From positions 6,711 to 70,710 of the forward strand of contig QBMS01000002.1 in assembly GCA_003249095.1 (NCBI GenBank): a stretch of DNA of 64,000 nt, written 5' to 3'. Under the pieces are notes generated by a model, which was not told the DNA's origin, did not search any database, and worked only from the letters and a program-made list of their open reading frames with translations. The DNA comes from Snowella sp. (GTDB taxonomy: Bacteria > Cyanobacteriota > Cyanobacteriia > Cyanobacteriales > Microcystaceae). This document shows, one piece after another, positions 1-8,686 of this stretch. The stretch's first letter is position 1. Each line of letters begins with the position of its first letter. A program made the position numbers and the translations under genes.

Positions 1-1155
1 GATGAGAAAATTCTGCAAAAAGCGGCCAAGCTCAATCAAAAAAACGGTAAATTTGCCAAGATTGCTAAAGTTGGGGGCGTAGTAGCGGCGGGATTTCTGG
101 GATTATCGGGGTTGATTTGGTTTGTGAATTTGCCCTATCCCATGATTCGTCGTCCTGTGGCGGGGATTGCGCCGATGTTGCTTCTGCCCAGTTACCTCAG
201 TATGGATCGAAATTATCGAGAAGCGATCGCCCATGTGGAACAAGCGGATCAATTGGTGAATCAGGCCACCAGTGCGGCGGACATTGGGCTAGGGGCAGAA
301 AAAGTCAAACTGGCTCAAGAAAACCTCGATCAACTTCCTGTCTGGTTCCTGGGCTATGAACCCGTGAGGATGTGTCACTTTATGGGCTGTTCCTGGAATT
401 TTACCTTTGATGAATTTAGTCGAGCGCGGGCGCAGGTAGGACGGATGAATGCGCGAATTTTTCAGGAAAATAATGCCCTGACCCAATTACAAACGGCAGA
501 AACCGATCTCCAAAAGGCCAAACAAGCTTACCAAACGGCAACCAATGTTTCTCAACAACAAAACGCGATCGCCGATTGGCAGACGGCCTTAGATCAATTA
601 ACCGTATTACCCAGAGAAACCCTAGCAGGAACAACGGGAGCAACGAAATACCGCAACTATGAACGGGATTTTAACCGAGTTGTTGGGTCAGTGGCAGGAA
701 GTAATCAAACCCAAACCATGATTGCCGCCGCCCAACAGTTTGCGGCCTTAGCGACTCAAAATAGTCAAAAATCAGCCTATACCGTGACCGAATGGCAACA
801 AATTGAAACTCTTTGGTCTAATGCCATCGATCGCCTCCAAAAAGTCGATTCCACCGATCCCGATTATTTAGCGGCTCAGTCCTATTTAGCCGACTATACC
901 CAAAAATTGGGGGTCGTGAAAACTCGTCTGGAAACCGAAGAAAAATCTACTCTTGCGATCGCCGAAGCCAAACGACAGACCCAGGAGTTAATCAGTTCTT
1001 TGCCCTCTAAACCCAATCCCGATGAACGTAACCGATTAATCAGCCGTTTGCAGGGAATTATTGACCAATTAAAACAAGTTCAACCCAATACAACCGTTTA
1101 CGCCGAAGCTCAAACTTTATTAAAACAAGCTCAGTCCAAATTATCCCAACTCTAG
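1..1155 (+). CDS. Membrane-anchored coiled-coil protein, 5' end outside window
   Basis: The reading frame is open from base 1, so the true start lies upstream of the window; 384 codons are visible. One hydrophobic segment (visible residues about 23-45, rich in Gly/Ala/Val/Leu) is followed by a roughly 330-residue Gln/Ala/Lys-rich region with heptad-like patterns, suggesting a single-pass protein with a long helical domain. I do not recognise the family beyond similarity to hypothetical cyanobacterial membrane proteins. The gene ends 37 bp before the convergent MlaD-like gene. Coding is certain from length and composition; function is unknown. Confidence 0.8.
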   Translation, partial: DEKILQKAAKLNQKNGKFAKIAKVGGVVAAGFLGLSGLIWFVNLPYPMIRRPVAGIAPMLLLPSYLSMDRNYREAIAHVEQADQLVNQATSAADIGLGAEKVKLAQENLDQLPVWFLGYEPVRMCHFMGCSWNFTFDEFSRARAQVGRMNARIFQENNALTQLQTAETDLQKAKQAYQTATNVSQQQNAIADWQTALDQLTVLPRETLAGTTGATKYRNYERDFNRVVGSVAGSNQTQTMIAAAQQFAALATQNSQKSAYTVTEWQQIETLWSNAIDRLQKVDSTDPDYLAAQSYLADYTQKLGVVKTRLETEEKSTLAIAEAKRQTQELISSLPSKPNPDERNRLISRLQGIIDQLKQVQPNTTVYAEAQTLLKQAQSKLSQL

Positions 1156-1191
1156 AGTTAGGGAAGAGTTTTTGGGACGGAACAAGTTAAG

Positions 1192-2610
1192 CTAATTGAT
1201 TTTAGAAGGTTTGCGATCGCCGATAGGAGTAGAAGACGGTTTTAAGTAGGGCTGGGCTAAAAAGACAGGTGTAGAGTTTTTTTCAAGAGAAATAGAAGGG
1301 GAAGTGGGACTTTCTGAATTAACAGGAGTAACGGCTAAAACCTGCGCTTGAAAAGTTGCTAAACGTTGTTGAACATCAATTTGATACTTTAATTGAGAGG
1401 AAGCCGTTTCTAATACCTGGGTTGCATAAACTTGTTTCTCTAAACTTTCTGTCGAAGAAACTAAGCTGCCTAAACCATCGACTAATTTTCGTAAATTATT
1501 CCTAAAAGCAGGATCGCCCGTCAATTGTTCTACGTCAGCCGTAATTTTTTGAGCATTTTCAAAAGTTGCCCTAGCGGAATCCAGGGTTTGTTGAATTGTT
1601 AATAAAATCATTGGATTATTGAGATTTTCGGAAATTTTTCGCAAATTTTCAGAAGTTTCTTTGGCGTTAGTCATTAATACATCAATATTTTTCCCTAATT
1701 GCGCGGTATTAACCGCATCTAATCCCGTATTTAATTGCTGAACCGAGGTTTCTAAATTTTGACTTAATGCTTGAATTTCTTGGCTGGTATTTTGAATACT
1801 GCCCAAGGTACTAGCGACCTGACCCCGATTTTCGTTAACGATCGCATTGAGATTACCCATCAATTTTGAGGATTCAGCTAAGGTTTTAGCAAGGGTTGCC
1901 TGATTCATCAGAACCACTCGATTGAGGCTTTGGGTCAACTGGCCCGCATTATCCGCCGCTCCCGCGATCGCCGCAGTTGTTCGAGAAACGCCACTAATTT
2001 GATAACGGGCTGTTTTAGAGAGTAAAGCAATTTCATCGCTCATTTTGCCGATACGAAGGGCGGCTTGGGCTGCATTACGCACCGTGCTATCAATATTACC
2101 GACGAAAGCAGGATCGCTATAAACATTACTCAGTTTTGTCAAACTATTGACCAATTGAGAACCCGCTTCTCCCGTGAGTCGGTCATTTTCACAGATAATT
2201 TGTTTTTGCGATTGACATTCTTTGCTATTAGGCGCGATCGCGAGGGCCGCTTCTGATAACTTTTCCTGGGGAATAATATCAATCGAAGCCTCACCAATTA
2301 ACCCATAACGACTAATCTGGACAGTGGAAGCCCTGGGAATCCGTACCGATTTAGAAACAATATCAATCACCGCTTTAACGCCGTTACTGCCTGGTAATAA
2401 ACCCGTCACCTTGCCAATACTGACTCCCCGAAAACGCACAGGGCCGCCAACTTGTAATCCACTGGCATCTTCAAATTCTACGAAAATTTGATAACTTTCC
2501 TTGCCAAATCCTCCCCCGCGTAACCAAACGGCCACCATCCCTAAAACCACCAACCCCAGTAGGGCAAATAGTCCTACCGATCCTTCCCGAACAGTTCGTG
2601 GTCGTAGCAT
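1192..2610 (-). CDS. MlaD/MCE-family lipid-transport protein (Ycf22-like)
   Basis: 472 residues. Residues about 11-30 form an N-terminal membrane anchor, followed by an MCE/MlaD domain (about 39-120) with the family-typical VGGPVRFRGVSIGKV stretch. The rest is a long helical region rich in Asn/Gln/Thr/Ser, as in needle-forming MCE proteins and cyanobacterial Ycf22. By family, it is the substrate-binding component of an ABC lipid importer (MlaE/MlaF partners) in the cell envelope; no MlaE or MlaF gene lies in the window. The start is supported by GAGGA seven bases upstream of the ATG. The C-terminal tail is Pro/Ser-rich and probably disordered. Confidence 0.88.
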   Translation of the reverse strand: MLRPRTVREGSVGLFALLGLVVLGMVAVWLRGGGFGKESYQIFVEFEDASGLQVGGPVRFRGVSIGKVTGLLPGSNGVKAVIDIVSKSVRIPRASTVQISRYGLIGEASIDIIPQEKLSEAALAIAPNSKECQSQKQIICENDRLTGEAGSQLVNSLTKLSNVYSDPAFVGNIDSTVRNAAQAALRIGKMSDEIALLSKTARYQISGVSRTTAAIAGAADNAGQLTQSLNRVVLMNQATLAKTLAESSKLMGNLNAIVNENRGQVASTLGSIQNTSQEIQALSQNLETSVQQLNTGLDAVNTAQLGKNIDVLMTNAKETSENLRKISENLNNPMILLTIQQTLDSARATFENAQKITADVEQLTGDPAFRNNLRKLVDGLGSLVSSTESLEKQVYATQVLETASSQLKYQIDVQQRLATFQAQVLAVTPVNSESPTSPSISLEKNSTPVFLAQPYLKPSSTPIGDRKPSKIN

Positions 2611-2717
2611 AATGATTCCTCATTCTGAATAGAAATACAGAAAAACTTCGAGAACTAGCATGATTTTTCCCGAAGTTTGCATCCCATTACATCAATTATA
2701 TTTTCTGAACTTTAGAA

Positions 2718-3014
2718 CTAATGACGGTTACGATTTTGGCCACGGCCACCACCAGAGGATCGAGAAGAATTCTCCCGTTCCCTAGCTTTGTTGACTTTTA
2801 ATTGTCTGCCCATCCATTCAGCTTCGTCTAGGGTAGAGATGGCCGTATCTTCCTGTTCAGGGGTTTCCATTTCCACAAAAGCAAAACCTCTTTTTCGCTT
2901 GGTTTCTTTGTCTAGGGGAAAGTAAATTCTGATCACTTTTCCATATTCGGAGAAAGCCTCGGATAGGTCTTCTTCAGTAACTTCAAAGGGCAGGTTGCCC
3001 ACAAAAATTGACAT
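2718..3014 (-). CDS. Small RNA-binding protein with one RRM (Rbp type)
   Basis: 98 residues. One RNA recognition motif fills residues 1-75: RNP2 is IFVGNL (3-8) and RNP1 is KRGFAFVEM (about 41-49). A short Arg/Gly/Ser/Asn-rich tail follows. This is the architecture of cyanobacterial Rbp proteins, several of which are cold-induced and, in Synechocystis, help localise thylakoid-protein mRNAs. The leader of about 240 bp back to desA contains strong inverted repeats. Which Rbp paralogue this is cannot be told from sequence alone. Confidence 0.92.
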   Translation of the reverse strand: MSIFVGNLPFEVTEEDLSEAFSEYGKVIRIYFPLDKETKRKRGFAFVEMETPEQEDTAISTLDEAEWMGRQLKVNKARERENSSRSSGGGRGQNRNRH

Positions 3015-3160
3015 GATCTTTCTTAATGGGGAATCGACGTGCAGAGAAAATTAGCTGTCGGGGAGAAGCCTGCCCGTAATTGAAAAACAAACTTATTCAC
3101 CTTTTTTAATATCTCGGACACTTTTTCACCAATCATTTTACCATACCTATAAAAGAAAGT

Positions 3161-3229
3161 AGCTGAGTTTTAGGAGACCTTTAAGGACGATTATCTCCTA
3201 TTCCTCAGCTTTTAGGTTTATGAACCTAA
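3161..3229. promoter_or_regulatory. Two adjacent inverted repeats between desA and rbp
   Basis: Structure 1: AGCTGAG (3161-3167) pairs with CTCAGCT (3204-3210), and inside it GGAGA (3173-3177) pairs with TCTCC (3194-3198). Structure 2: TTAGGTT (3212-3218) and AACCTAA (3223-3229) with a 4-base loop. Read on the minus strand they follow the desA stop (3258) and precede rbp. No clear U-run follows, so they may be a factor-dependent terminator, an mRNA 3' end or part of the rbp leader. Confidence 0.45.
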
Positions 3230-3257
3230 TCCGTCTTTAGTTTACTGAAAAAAATGG

Positions 3258-4298
3258 CTATTTTTCGACAGATTCAAAGGTTTGATAGGCAAGTTCGGGA
3301 TGATAGAGATGGCAGCGATCGCTGATTTCTTTCATTAATGCCCAGGAAAATGTCCGTTGCTGTAAATAGGGGCCATAATTTTCTTTTAAGCTGGCATGGG
3401 CTTTGCGGAGATTATAGGAAGGAATGGCCACCGAAATGTGGTGGGGAATGTGAACATTAATATCGTGACAGAGAACTTCGACCCAACGAGGATAATCGCA
3501 ATGCACCGTTCCTGTGAGTTGGGCTTCTCCTGCTTTCCACTGATCGGCGGGTTTGAATTTAATTTCAGGAACCGTGTGGTGAACAATGGTAAAAGTACTC
3601 ATCCAGAAGTGATAGACCAACCAGGGCATGAGCCAAAATTTGACAAAGCCCCAAACACCAGTCGTAATAATCAATGTGGGAAACACAATAGCCCCAAAAA
3701 CCACTACCGTCGTGATCGACGTAATGACTTTCTGGCGATCGCGATCGGCAAAATTAGATAGCTTGAAGTGTAATAATGCCCAATGAAAAATTGAACCAAT
3801 CCACCACAAACGTCCCCGAATGGCGCGATAAAAAGCCCGAACAACAGGATGAGTTTGAGCATAAGCTTCAGGAGTCAAAGGATCCCAAGCATTATCAACT
3901 TCTAGCTTATTCGTGTGGAGATGGTGATAGTCGTGAAGAAGCCGCCAACAATGGAAGGGATAAATTAAGGGCAAGAAAGCAATATGACCCACCAAATCAT
4001 TGACCCAACGACGTTTCGCAAAGGAACGATGGCCACAATCATGGCCAATAACGAACCAACCCGTCAAAGCGGTTCCTGTAAAAATCCAGGTGAGAGGTAA
4101 ACAATACCAAGGCAGGTAAATAATACCGAGATAACCGATAATTGCCGTCACCACACTCAAGGCAACAAATGACCAAGCCTTAACTGGATTTTTCTCAAAA
4201 CAGTCACTTGGAAGACCTTTAATAATATCTTTGAGTTGAATATCGGCAATTTCGGACTCTTTCAACCCGTCGGCGAACTTTTCTGTCGTTGCAGTCAT
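3258..4298 (-). CDS. desA: Acyl-lipid delta-12 fatty acid desaturase DesA
   Basis: 346 residues, matching the usual length of about 350. The three diiron histidine clusters are present: HDCGH (86-90), HDYHH (122-126) and HIPHH (283-287), embedded in hydrophobic segments. The core is nearly colinear with Synechocystis DesA as I remember it, for example in the [16 protein letters not shown] and [20 protein letters not shown] stretches. It introduces the delta-12 double bond into membrane glycerolipids using reduced ferredoxin, and is a classic cold-acclimation gene. It lies directly upstream of an RRM gene on the same strand, another gene type often induced by cold. Confidence 0.95.
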   Translation of the reverse strand: MTATTEKFADGLKESEIADIQLKDIIKGLPSDCFEKNPVKAWSFVALSVVTAIIGYLGIIYLPWYCLPLTWIFTGTALTGWFVIGHDCGHRSFAKRRWVNDLVGHIAFLPLIYPFHCWRLLHDYHHLHTNKLEVDNAWDPLTPEAYAQTHPVVRAFYRAIRGRLWWIGSIFHWALLHFKLSNFADRDRQKVITSITTVVVFGAIVFPTLIITTGVWGFVKFWLMPWLVYHFWMSTFTIVHHTVPEIKFKPADQWKAGEAQLTGTVHCDYPRWVEVLCHDINVHIPHHISVAIPSYNLRKAHASLKENYGPYLQQRTFSWALMKEISDRCHLYHPELAYQTFESVEK

Positions 4299-4635
4299 GA
4301 ATTGGATCTAATCTCCACAAGAGGATAACCAAACCTATGACAAGTCCACTCCCGAAAACTGTTCCTTCTTAGCGTACCAAGCCAGCAAAAGTGCTGATCC
4401 GCTACCCATTAGTCTGAATTTCTGAGTGAATTGTCAAAAGGATTAAAAATAATTTACAAACCTTAATAGTTATACCACGACAACGGTGCTTTCTTGCTGT
4501 AATGTTGGGTTGCTCCGACCTGAACTCCCATCAACTAGTTAGTCGTCATCGACTTTACCGTTGGAGAATTTTCCTTACGGAACCATTCGTCACTCAGTCA
4601 GAAAATTTGCAATTTTTTTTAATGCTTGCTCTCCC

Positions 4636-4700
4636 TAAGTGCGTAGGTAGAGGGCTGTCATGGACTCATAAGGGGTCAATCTTCTTAAGTGCGTAAGTAG
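4636..4700. repeat. Imperfect 15-bp direct repeat, two copies
   Basis: TAAGTGCGTAGGTAG at 4636-4650 and TAAGTGCGTAAGTAG at 4686-4700 match at 14 of 15 positions and start exactly 50 bp apart. No function is recognised. They could be the edges of a small relic insertion or protein-binding sites. Confidence 0.5.
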
Positions 4701-4941
4701 TTGGTTCTCGCCTGCCATGAAATGTAAGGAAAAACAGACATCTTGCTCGTCAACAGACATGATTTTCGTTAGTCTATCCAAAGCTTTATTCTGATCATTT
4801 ACTTGCCAACCATCAGCCAATCTTGCTAAAAGCTTATGCTGTAAAGGTTGTAGGAGATATTTCCATCATCACCCAAGCCCTAAAACATCCTTGAAAAATG
4901 TTCGCAAAAGTGGCTCTGTTTTTTTCAAATAAATAAAAGTA

Positions 4942-5026
4942 CTTTAAAATCTCTTTAAAAATTCTTTAAAATTGCTTTAAAGATATTTTAAAAATTCTTT
5001 AAATACACTTTAAAAACTCTTTAAAA
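4942..5026 (+). repeat. Eight-copy CTTTAAAA array with exact 11-bp spacing
   Basis: CTTTAAA(A/T/G) octamers begin at 4942, 4953, 4964, 4975, 4986 (TTTTAAAA), 4997, 5008 and 5019. Every step is exactly 11 bp and the 3-base spacers are not conserved. An 8-bp direct repeat plus 3-bp spacer, in phase with the helix, is the geometry bound by tandem OmpR/PhoB-family winged-helix regulators; the cyanobacterial Pho box has such spacing, but its core differs and normally has few units. The array lies about 405 bp before the PEP-CTERM start. The protein that binds it is unknown. Confidence 0.85.
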
Positions 5027-5138
5027 AAAATGAGATCTTTTATCGTGATATCAGTTGAGCGAGTTATCGATAAGGGGGTTAAGCCTTTGTTTATAAGGAT
5101 TGAGTATATTTTTGGCATTTGAAAAGTATTATGGAGTC

Positions 5139-5173
5139 AAGATTTTTTAAAAGATTTTAATTTAAAAAATCTT
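5139..5173. repeat. Perfect 13-bp inverted repeat
   Basis: AAGATTTTTTAAA (5139-5151) and TTTAAAAAATCTT (5161-5173) are exact reverse complements separated by nine bases. The AT-rich arms contain TTTAAA cores like those of the upstream array. It could be an operator or an RNA hairpin; there is no strong U-run after it. Confidence 0.6.
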
Positions 5174-5221
5174 AAATTCTTCTTTACAAAGTCCTTGCAT
5201 TCAATTTCATTCTCCGTTATT

Positions 5222-5277
5222 GTACTGAGTGACTTGTATGGTTTGATACCGATATCCACATACAAAGTTCTCAGTAC
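5222..5277 (+). promoter_or_regulatory. Two-tier hairpin upstream of the PEP-CTERM gene
   Basis: GTACTGAG (5222-5229) pairs with CTCAGTAC (5270-5277), and TTGTATG (5234-5240) pairs with CATACAA (5259-5265), leaving a symmetric 4x4 internal loop and an 18-base apical loop. It lies about 155 bases before the coding start, so it could be in the 5' leader or be a palindromic operator. Confidence 0.5.
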
Positions 5278-5432
5278 CCTTTAAACACTTAAGACTCAAC
5301 CTAGTTACGTTTAGAGTCAACTGCCCTCACCAGTGTCAGTGCTGATGCAATGTAAAAAATTTGAATCCTCTTATTTTCGAGTTTATAGATTAAGTTAGTT
5401 CATTCGCACGATTAATGTTTTTGAGGTTCTTT

Positions 5433-6350
5433 ATGTCTTGTTTTTCTCTAAATTCTAACTCAATTGTTCCAGCGAAGCTCCTTGCAACGGCAGGAATTTT
5501 GGCAACGGTTATTCAAGTTCTACCTGCTCAAGCAGCGAGTCTCAATTGGCAAACGGTTAAGGATAGTTCTTCTGCTTTTGCGGGTACGTTGGGCGCATCA
5601 AACACTATCAGTGTTAGCGGAGGAGGAACTGTTAATCTGGAATTGGGAACAATCACGGATATCAACAATGCCACACGAACATTAGGAACAGGTTCTCAGT
5701 TCGCCCTTGGCCCGAATGGCGCGCCTACACCCAGTATTGACCCCCTGTTAAATGGAACATTGCCAAATACTTCCCCCTCCCTCTATCTCCAACAGGATTC
5801 TGGTGCTGTCGCCAATGCGGTCTATGCAGGTTTTAAGTTCAACAATCCAGGCGGAGTAAGTGGATTAACCTTTACCCTGTTTGATATTGATAAGTCGAAT
5901 AATTCGTTAACGAGTAATAGCTGGCAAGACCGAGTAATTGTCCGAGGTTTATTCAATGGAGTGGCAGTTTTACCCACAACAGTTTCCGCCGTCAGTACTT
6001 TTGTTAGTGCTTCCACTGGGAACATCAGCATTAATGGAGTAGGTACGGGCTATGCGGAGGCCAATATCAGTGGAGCAACGGTTTTAGATGGGACTAAATC
6101 TGTAGATAATAGTTTATCGAATGATGGAAATGTGACGATTTCTTTTGCTGGGCCTGTCGATCAGCTTTATATTGACTTTACTCAAGCTCCAGGGGCAACT
6201 GGTTCTAACCCTGGTAGTCATGGTATCGGTATTGGCAATATGACCTATCAAGCTGTCCCCGAACCTCTGACCGTTTTAGGAGCGGCAACCGCGATCGCCT
6301 TTGGTACTGCTTTCAAACGACGCTCTACTCAATCAAAGAACAAAGAGTAG
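5433..6350 (+). CDS. PEP-CTERM sorting-domain protein
   Basis: About 305 residues from the ATG at 5433, chosen over the ATG at 5415 because GAGG lies just upstream. It has a signal peptide ending near ...PAQAAS, a Gly/Ser/Thr/Asn-rich beta body without a recognised enzyme domain, and a C-terminal VPEPLTVLGAATA motif, hydrophobic stretch and basic tail (FKRRSTQSKNK). By family, such proteins are exported, processed by an exosortase and released or anchored at the surface, often with exopolysaccharide. No exosortase is in the window. The upstream repeat array and hairpin probably regulate it. Confidence 0.88.
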   Translation: MSCFSLNSNSIVPAKLLATAGILATVIQVLPAQAASLNWQTVKDSSSAFAGTLGASNTISVSGGGTVNLELGTITDINNATRTLGTGSQFALGPNGAPTPSIDPLLNGTLPNTSPSLYLQQDSGAVANAVYAGFKFNNPGGVSGLTFTLFDIDKSNNSLTSNSWQDRVIVRGLFNGVAVLPTTVSAVSTFVSASTGNISINGVGTGYAEANISGATVLDGTKSVDNSLSNDGNVTISFAGPVDQLYIDFTQAPGATGSNPGSHGIGIGNMTYQAVPEPLTVLGAATAIAFGTAFKRRSTQSKNKE

Positions 6351-6360
6351 TGATTTAAGG

Positions 6361-7119
6361 TTAATTTTTGCGGGAAGACGAAAAAAACTTTTGTTTTAGA
6401 ATCAGAAATAAAAAAGGCAAATCATCAACCAAATAACGTTTCCACAGTCGCTTCGGTTCCATTGCCAAGCGATACAACCACTCTATCCCCATTGCACTCA
6501 CCCACTTAGGTGAACGGGATAGACAGCCCGCCTCAAAATCAATGGTTGCACCAATGGAGAGAAAAATTTTAATATTAGGCAAATAGGATTTGTACTTAAA
6601 AATCCATTTTTCCTGTTTCGGAGCGCCCACCCCAACCGCTAGAACCGTTGCCCCTGAAGAGCGTATTTTTTCAACAATCATTTGACATTCTGCTTCATTT
6701 TTTTCAAACCCAAAGGAAGGAGAGTAGGCTTCTACCACAATCTCTCGCCCGATTTTTCGATTAATATTAATTTGGGCTTGGTGAGCCACACCTTCTTTTC
6801 CCCCTAAAAGAAATATTGTAACCGCCTGATTATCTCTATTGTATTGACAAAAAGCAGGAAACAAATCCGAACCCGAAATTTTTTCTCGTATGGGCTGCCC
6901 TAAAAAATAAGAAGCATATTGAACAATTTTGCTATCACAAACGGCATAATCGGCATTTTTATAAACTTCTCGAAAATCTGCTTCCTTTTGTAAGCGCATT
7001 AAATGATCCACATTAGGAGTGACCACTGTACCACCATAGATATTGAGTTTCTCTAATAATTCAATCATGGATAGATTATGTATCGTGATACCCAGAATGA
7101 CGACACTATGCTGATTCAT
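6361..7119 (-). CDS. WecG/TagA/CpsF-family glycosyltransferase
   Basis: 252 residues from the ATG at 7119, which has AAAGGA upstream; an in-frame extension to 7206 lacks such a site. The GT26 family signature is visible: TPNVDHLMRL near residue 35, the central IFLLGGKEGVA nucleotide-binding loop, VGVGAPKQEKWI, and the C-terminal GIEWLYRLAMEPKRLWKRY motif. Family members transfer N-acetylmannosamine(-uronate) or similar sugars to lipid-linked intermediates in cell-surface polysaccharide synthesis. It ends 10 bp after the convergent PEP-CTERM gene stop, and both concern the cell surface. The exact donor sugar is unknown. Confidence 0.88.
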   Translation of the reverse strand: MNQHSVVILGITIHNLSMIELLEKLNIYGGTVVTPNVDHLMRLQKEADFREVYKNADYAVCDSKIVQYASYFLGQPIREKISGSDLFPAFCQYNRDNQAVTIFLLGGKEGVAHQAQININRKIGREIVVEAYSPSFGFEKNEAECQMIVEKIRSSGATVLAVGVGAPKQEKWIFKYKSYLPNIKIFLSIGATIDFEAGCLSRSPKWVSAMGIEWLYRLAMEPKRLWKRYLVDDLPFLFLILKQKFFSSSRKN

Positions 7120-7309
7120 AGCAATTCCTTTTATCGTGAAATTTTCAGAAGGTGAAAATAACAAGATTAAAAAGTTTATTGAAAGGAGTTTATTAGAAAG
7201 AATCAAAAAGAGATTAAAAAAGATTTTAAACTGGCATAAAATTTATAGTAAATATCTTAGCATCTTTTTCCTATTTTTAAAGCGATAAAAAAAGGAACTA
7301 TGTTCGGAT

Positions 7310-8383
7310 TTAAAATAGTTGCCAATCGTCTGATTTTAACCGTTTTAATCGTTCTAGGCGGTGATTGAAATAAAAGGGATCTAGACGACTATAATTGTGC
7401 ATTTGCATGGTGGTTAAACAAATTGCCCAAGACCAAATATAGGCTGTCTGGGTAAAAGCTTGGAGGCTGGATAGTTCAAGCTCACTTAGGGTTTCAACGG
7501 TTTGATATCCCTCTAAAAATGCGTCCCTGACCTTGCGGCTTAAACCTGATTGCAAAGAAACCTGTAGAAATTTTCCAATATCAAAGGCTCGCCAGCCATA
7601 GCCGCATTGATCAAAATCAAATAATGTTACTTGATTATCTTCGGTAAAATGCACATTTCCACTGTGAGGATCGCCCCAACAGATTCCCCAGTAGGGTTCT
7701 TCCATTGGTAATTGGTTGATTTGATGCTTGATCTGCGCGATCGCATCCTTGAGATAATGTAACTCACAGGTCTTGTGGTGTAAAAAAGGCGTAATTTTTT
7801 CTAGGGATTCATCCAAAAGATGATTGGGGGTGAGGGGTTGACGCTGGACAAAGGACTTAAATTTGCGGCCCTTTTGATGAAGTTGGGCAACGGTCTGACC
7901 CAGTAAAAAACTCTGGGTGAGATTCAAGTCTCCCATCGGCACCGCCCCTGGCGCAAAGGGAAATAGGGCGGCGTAACGCTTGCCTTCGGGGGCATGAATT
8001 TCTACACAAAGCTGATTGGCTTTTGTTTTCAGGGGAACAGAAATTGGTAGAGAATGGTCTCCTAAAAAAGTCAGTAAACTCAGTTCAAAATGAATATCCG
8101 ACTGACTACGCCAATGGTGATGGGAAATTCTCAGGATATAGTGTTGGGTCAGCGTTTCCACGAGGTAAACATCACTCAGCCCCCGATGCCAAAATCGACA
8201 ATCATTGGTCACCTTAATTTCGTAATGTTCTTCTACTAGAGAACAGAGGGCTTGGGTTGCTAAGGTTGAATAGACGACGGGAAATAAATCCTGTTGAGAT
8301 CCTGGGGCATGGTGATCTTTTTTGGGCGATGCAATCTGTTGAGAATCTTTAGATACTAAGGATAGGTCTCTGAGGAGTTGCAT
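7310..8383 (-). CDS. APH-fold phosphotransferase (homoserine/choline kinase-like)
   Basis: 357 residues with the aminoglycoside phosphotransferase fold. An N-terminal lobe is followed by a catalytic loop reading WGDPHSGNVHF, where Asp and Asn fit the H/G-D-x-x-x-x-N Brenner motif, and a metal-binding TLFDFDQCGYGWRAFDIG segment. Family members phosphorylate small hydroxyl compounds (homoserine, choline, ethanolamine, sugars) or protein Ser/Thr (SrkA). Nothing nearby identifies the substrate, and it stands alone on the minus strand. The N-terminal 40 residues are polar and probably not part of the domain. Confidence 0.82.
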   Translation of the reverse strand: MQLLRDLSLVSKDSQQIASPKKDHHAPGSQQDLFPVVYSTLATQALCSLVEEHYEIKVTNDCRFWHRGLSDVYLVETLTQHYILRISHHHWRSQSDIHFELSLLTFLGDHSLPISVPLKTKANQLCVEIHAPEGKRYAALFPFAPGAVPMGDLNLTQSFLLGQTVAQLHQKGRKFKSFVQRQPLTPNHLLDESLEKITPFLHHKTCELHYLKDAIAQIKHQINQLPMEEPYWGICWGDPHSGNVHFTEDNQVTLFDFDQCGYGWRAFDIGKFLQVSLQSGLSRKVRDAFLEGYQTVETLSELELSSLQAFTQTAYIWSWAICLTTMQMHNYSRLDPFYFNHRLERLKRLKSDDWQLF

Positions 8384-8686
8384 AAATTGGTTCCTCTTGT
8401 TTAAGATGTTTCTGGTGAGTTATGTTAAATGTTTTTAATAAAGTTAAGGATAGTCAATATTTAGGTTTTATTCAGCGATTTAAAAATAATAAATAAAGTT
8501 TTATCAATGGTATTGAGTAGATAGTGTCCGATAATTCACCCATGATAGGTTACGTTTAACGAAAAATCCCCATTCCTAGTCCCTAATCTAGGCTCATTGG
8601 GGTCATCACTCCGTATCCTAAGTTACACTTCTTTGACTTTCCTTTATGATTAAGCTGAAGACTGGTTCTGAGGAGTGAATATTACA
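8384..8686. other. Divergent intergenic region, no clear element
   Basis: This 300-bp AT-rich gap separates the divergent kinase and binding-protein genes, so it should hold both promoters. Only weak short inverted repeats (CCTAG/CTAGG near 8575-8592) are visible, and I see no confident operator. Confidence 0.5.

Larger units (their letters stand above)
4299..5432. other. 1.1 kb non-coding region between desA and the PEP-CTERM gene
   Basis: No convincing gene lies here. It holds an imperfect 15-bp direct repeat, an eight-copy array with 11-bp period, a 13-bp perfect inverted repeat and a large two-tier hairpin, listed separately. A minus-strand frame around 4635-4867 is open but has no recognisable family or good ribosome site. 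The density of ordered repeats suggests a regulatory region for the gene starting at 5433. Confidence 0.6.

Noticed and set aside
4635-4867. Minus-strand open frame containing one copy of the direct repeat, possible small gene or relic
   Set aside because: No family resemblance, TTG start, no ribosome site; treated as non-coding.
4942-5026. CRISPR-like array
   Set aside because: Units of 8 bp with 3-bp spacers are far too short for CRISPR repeats and spacers, and no cas genes are present.
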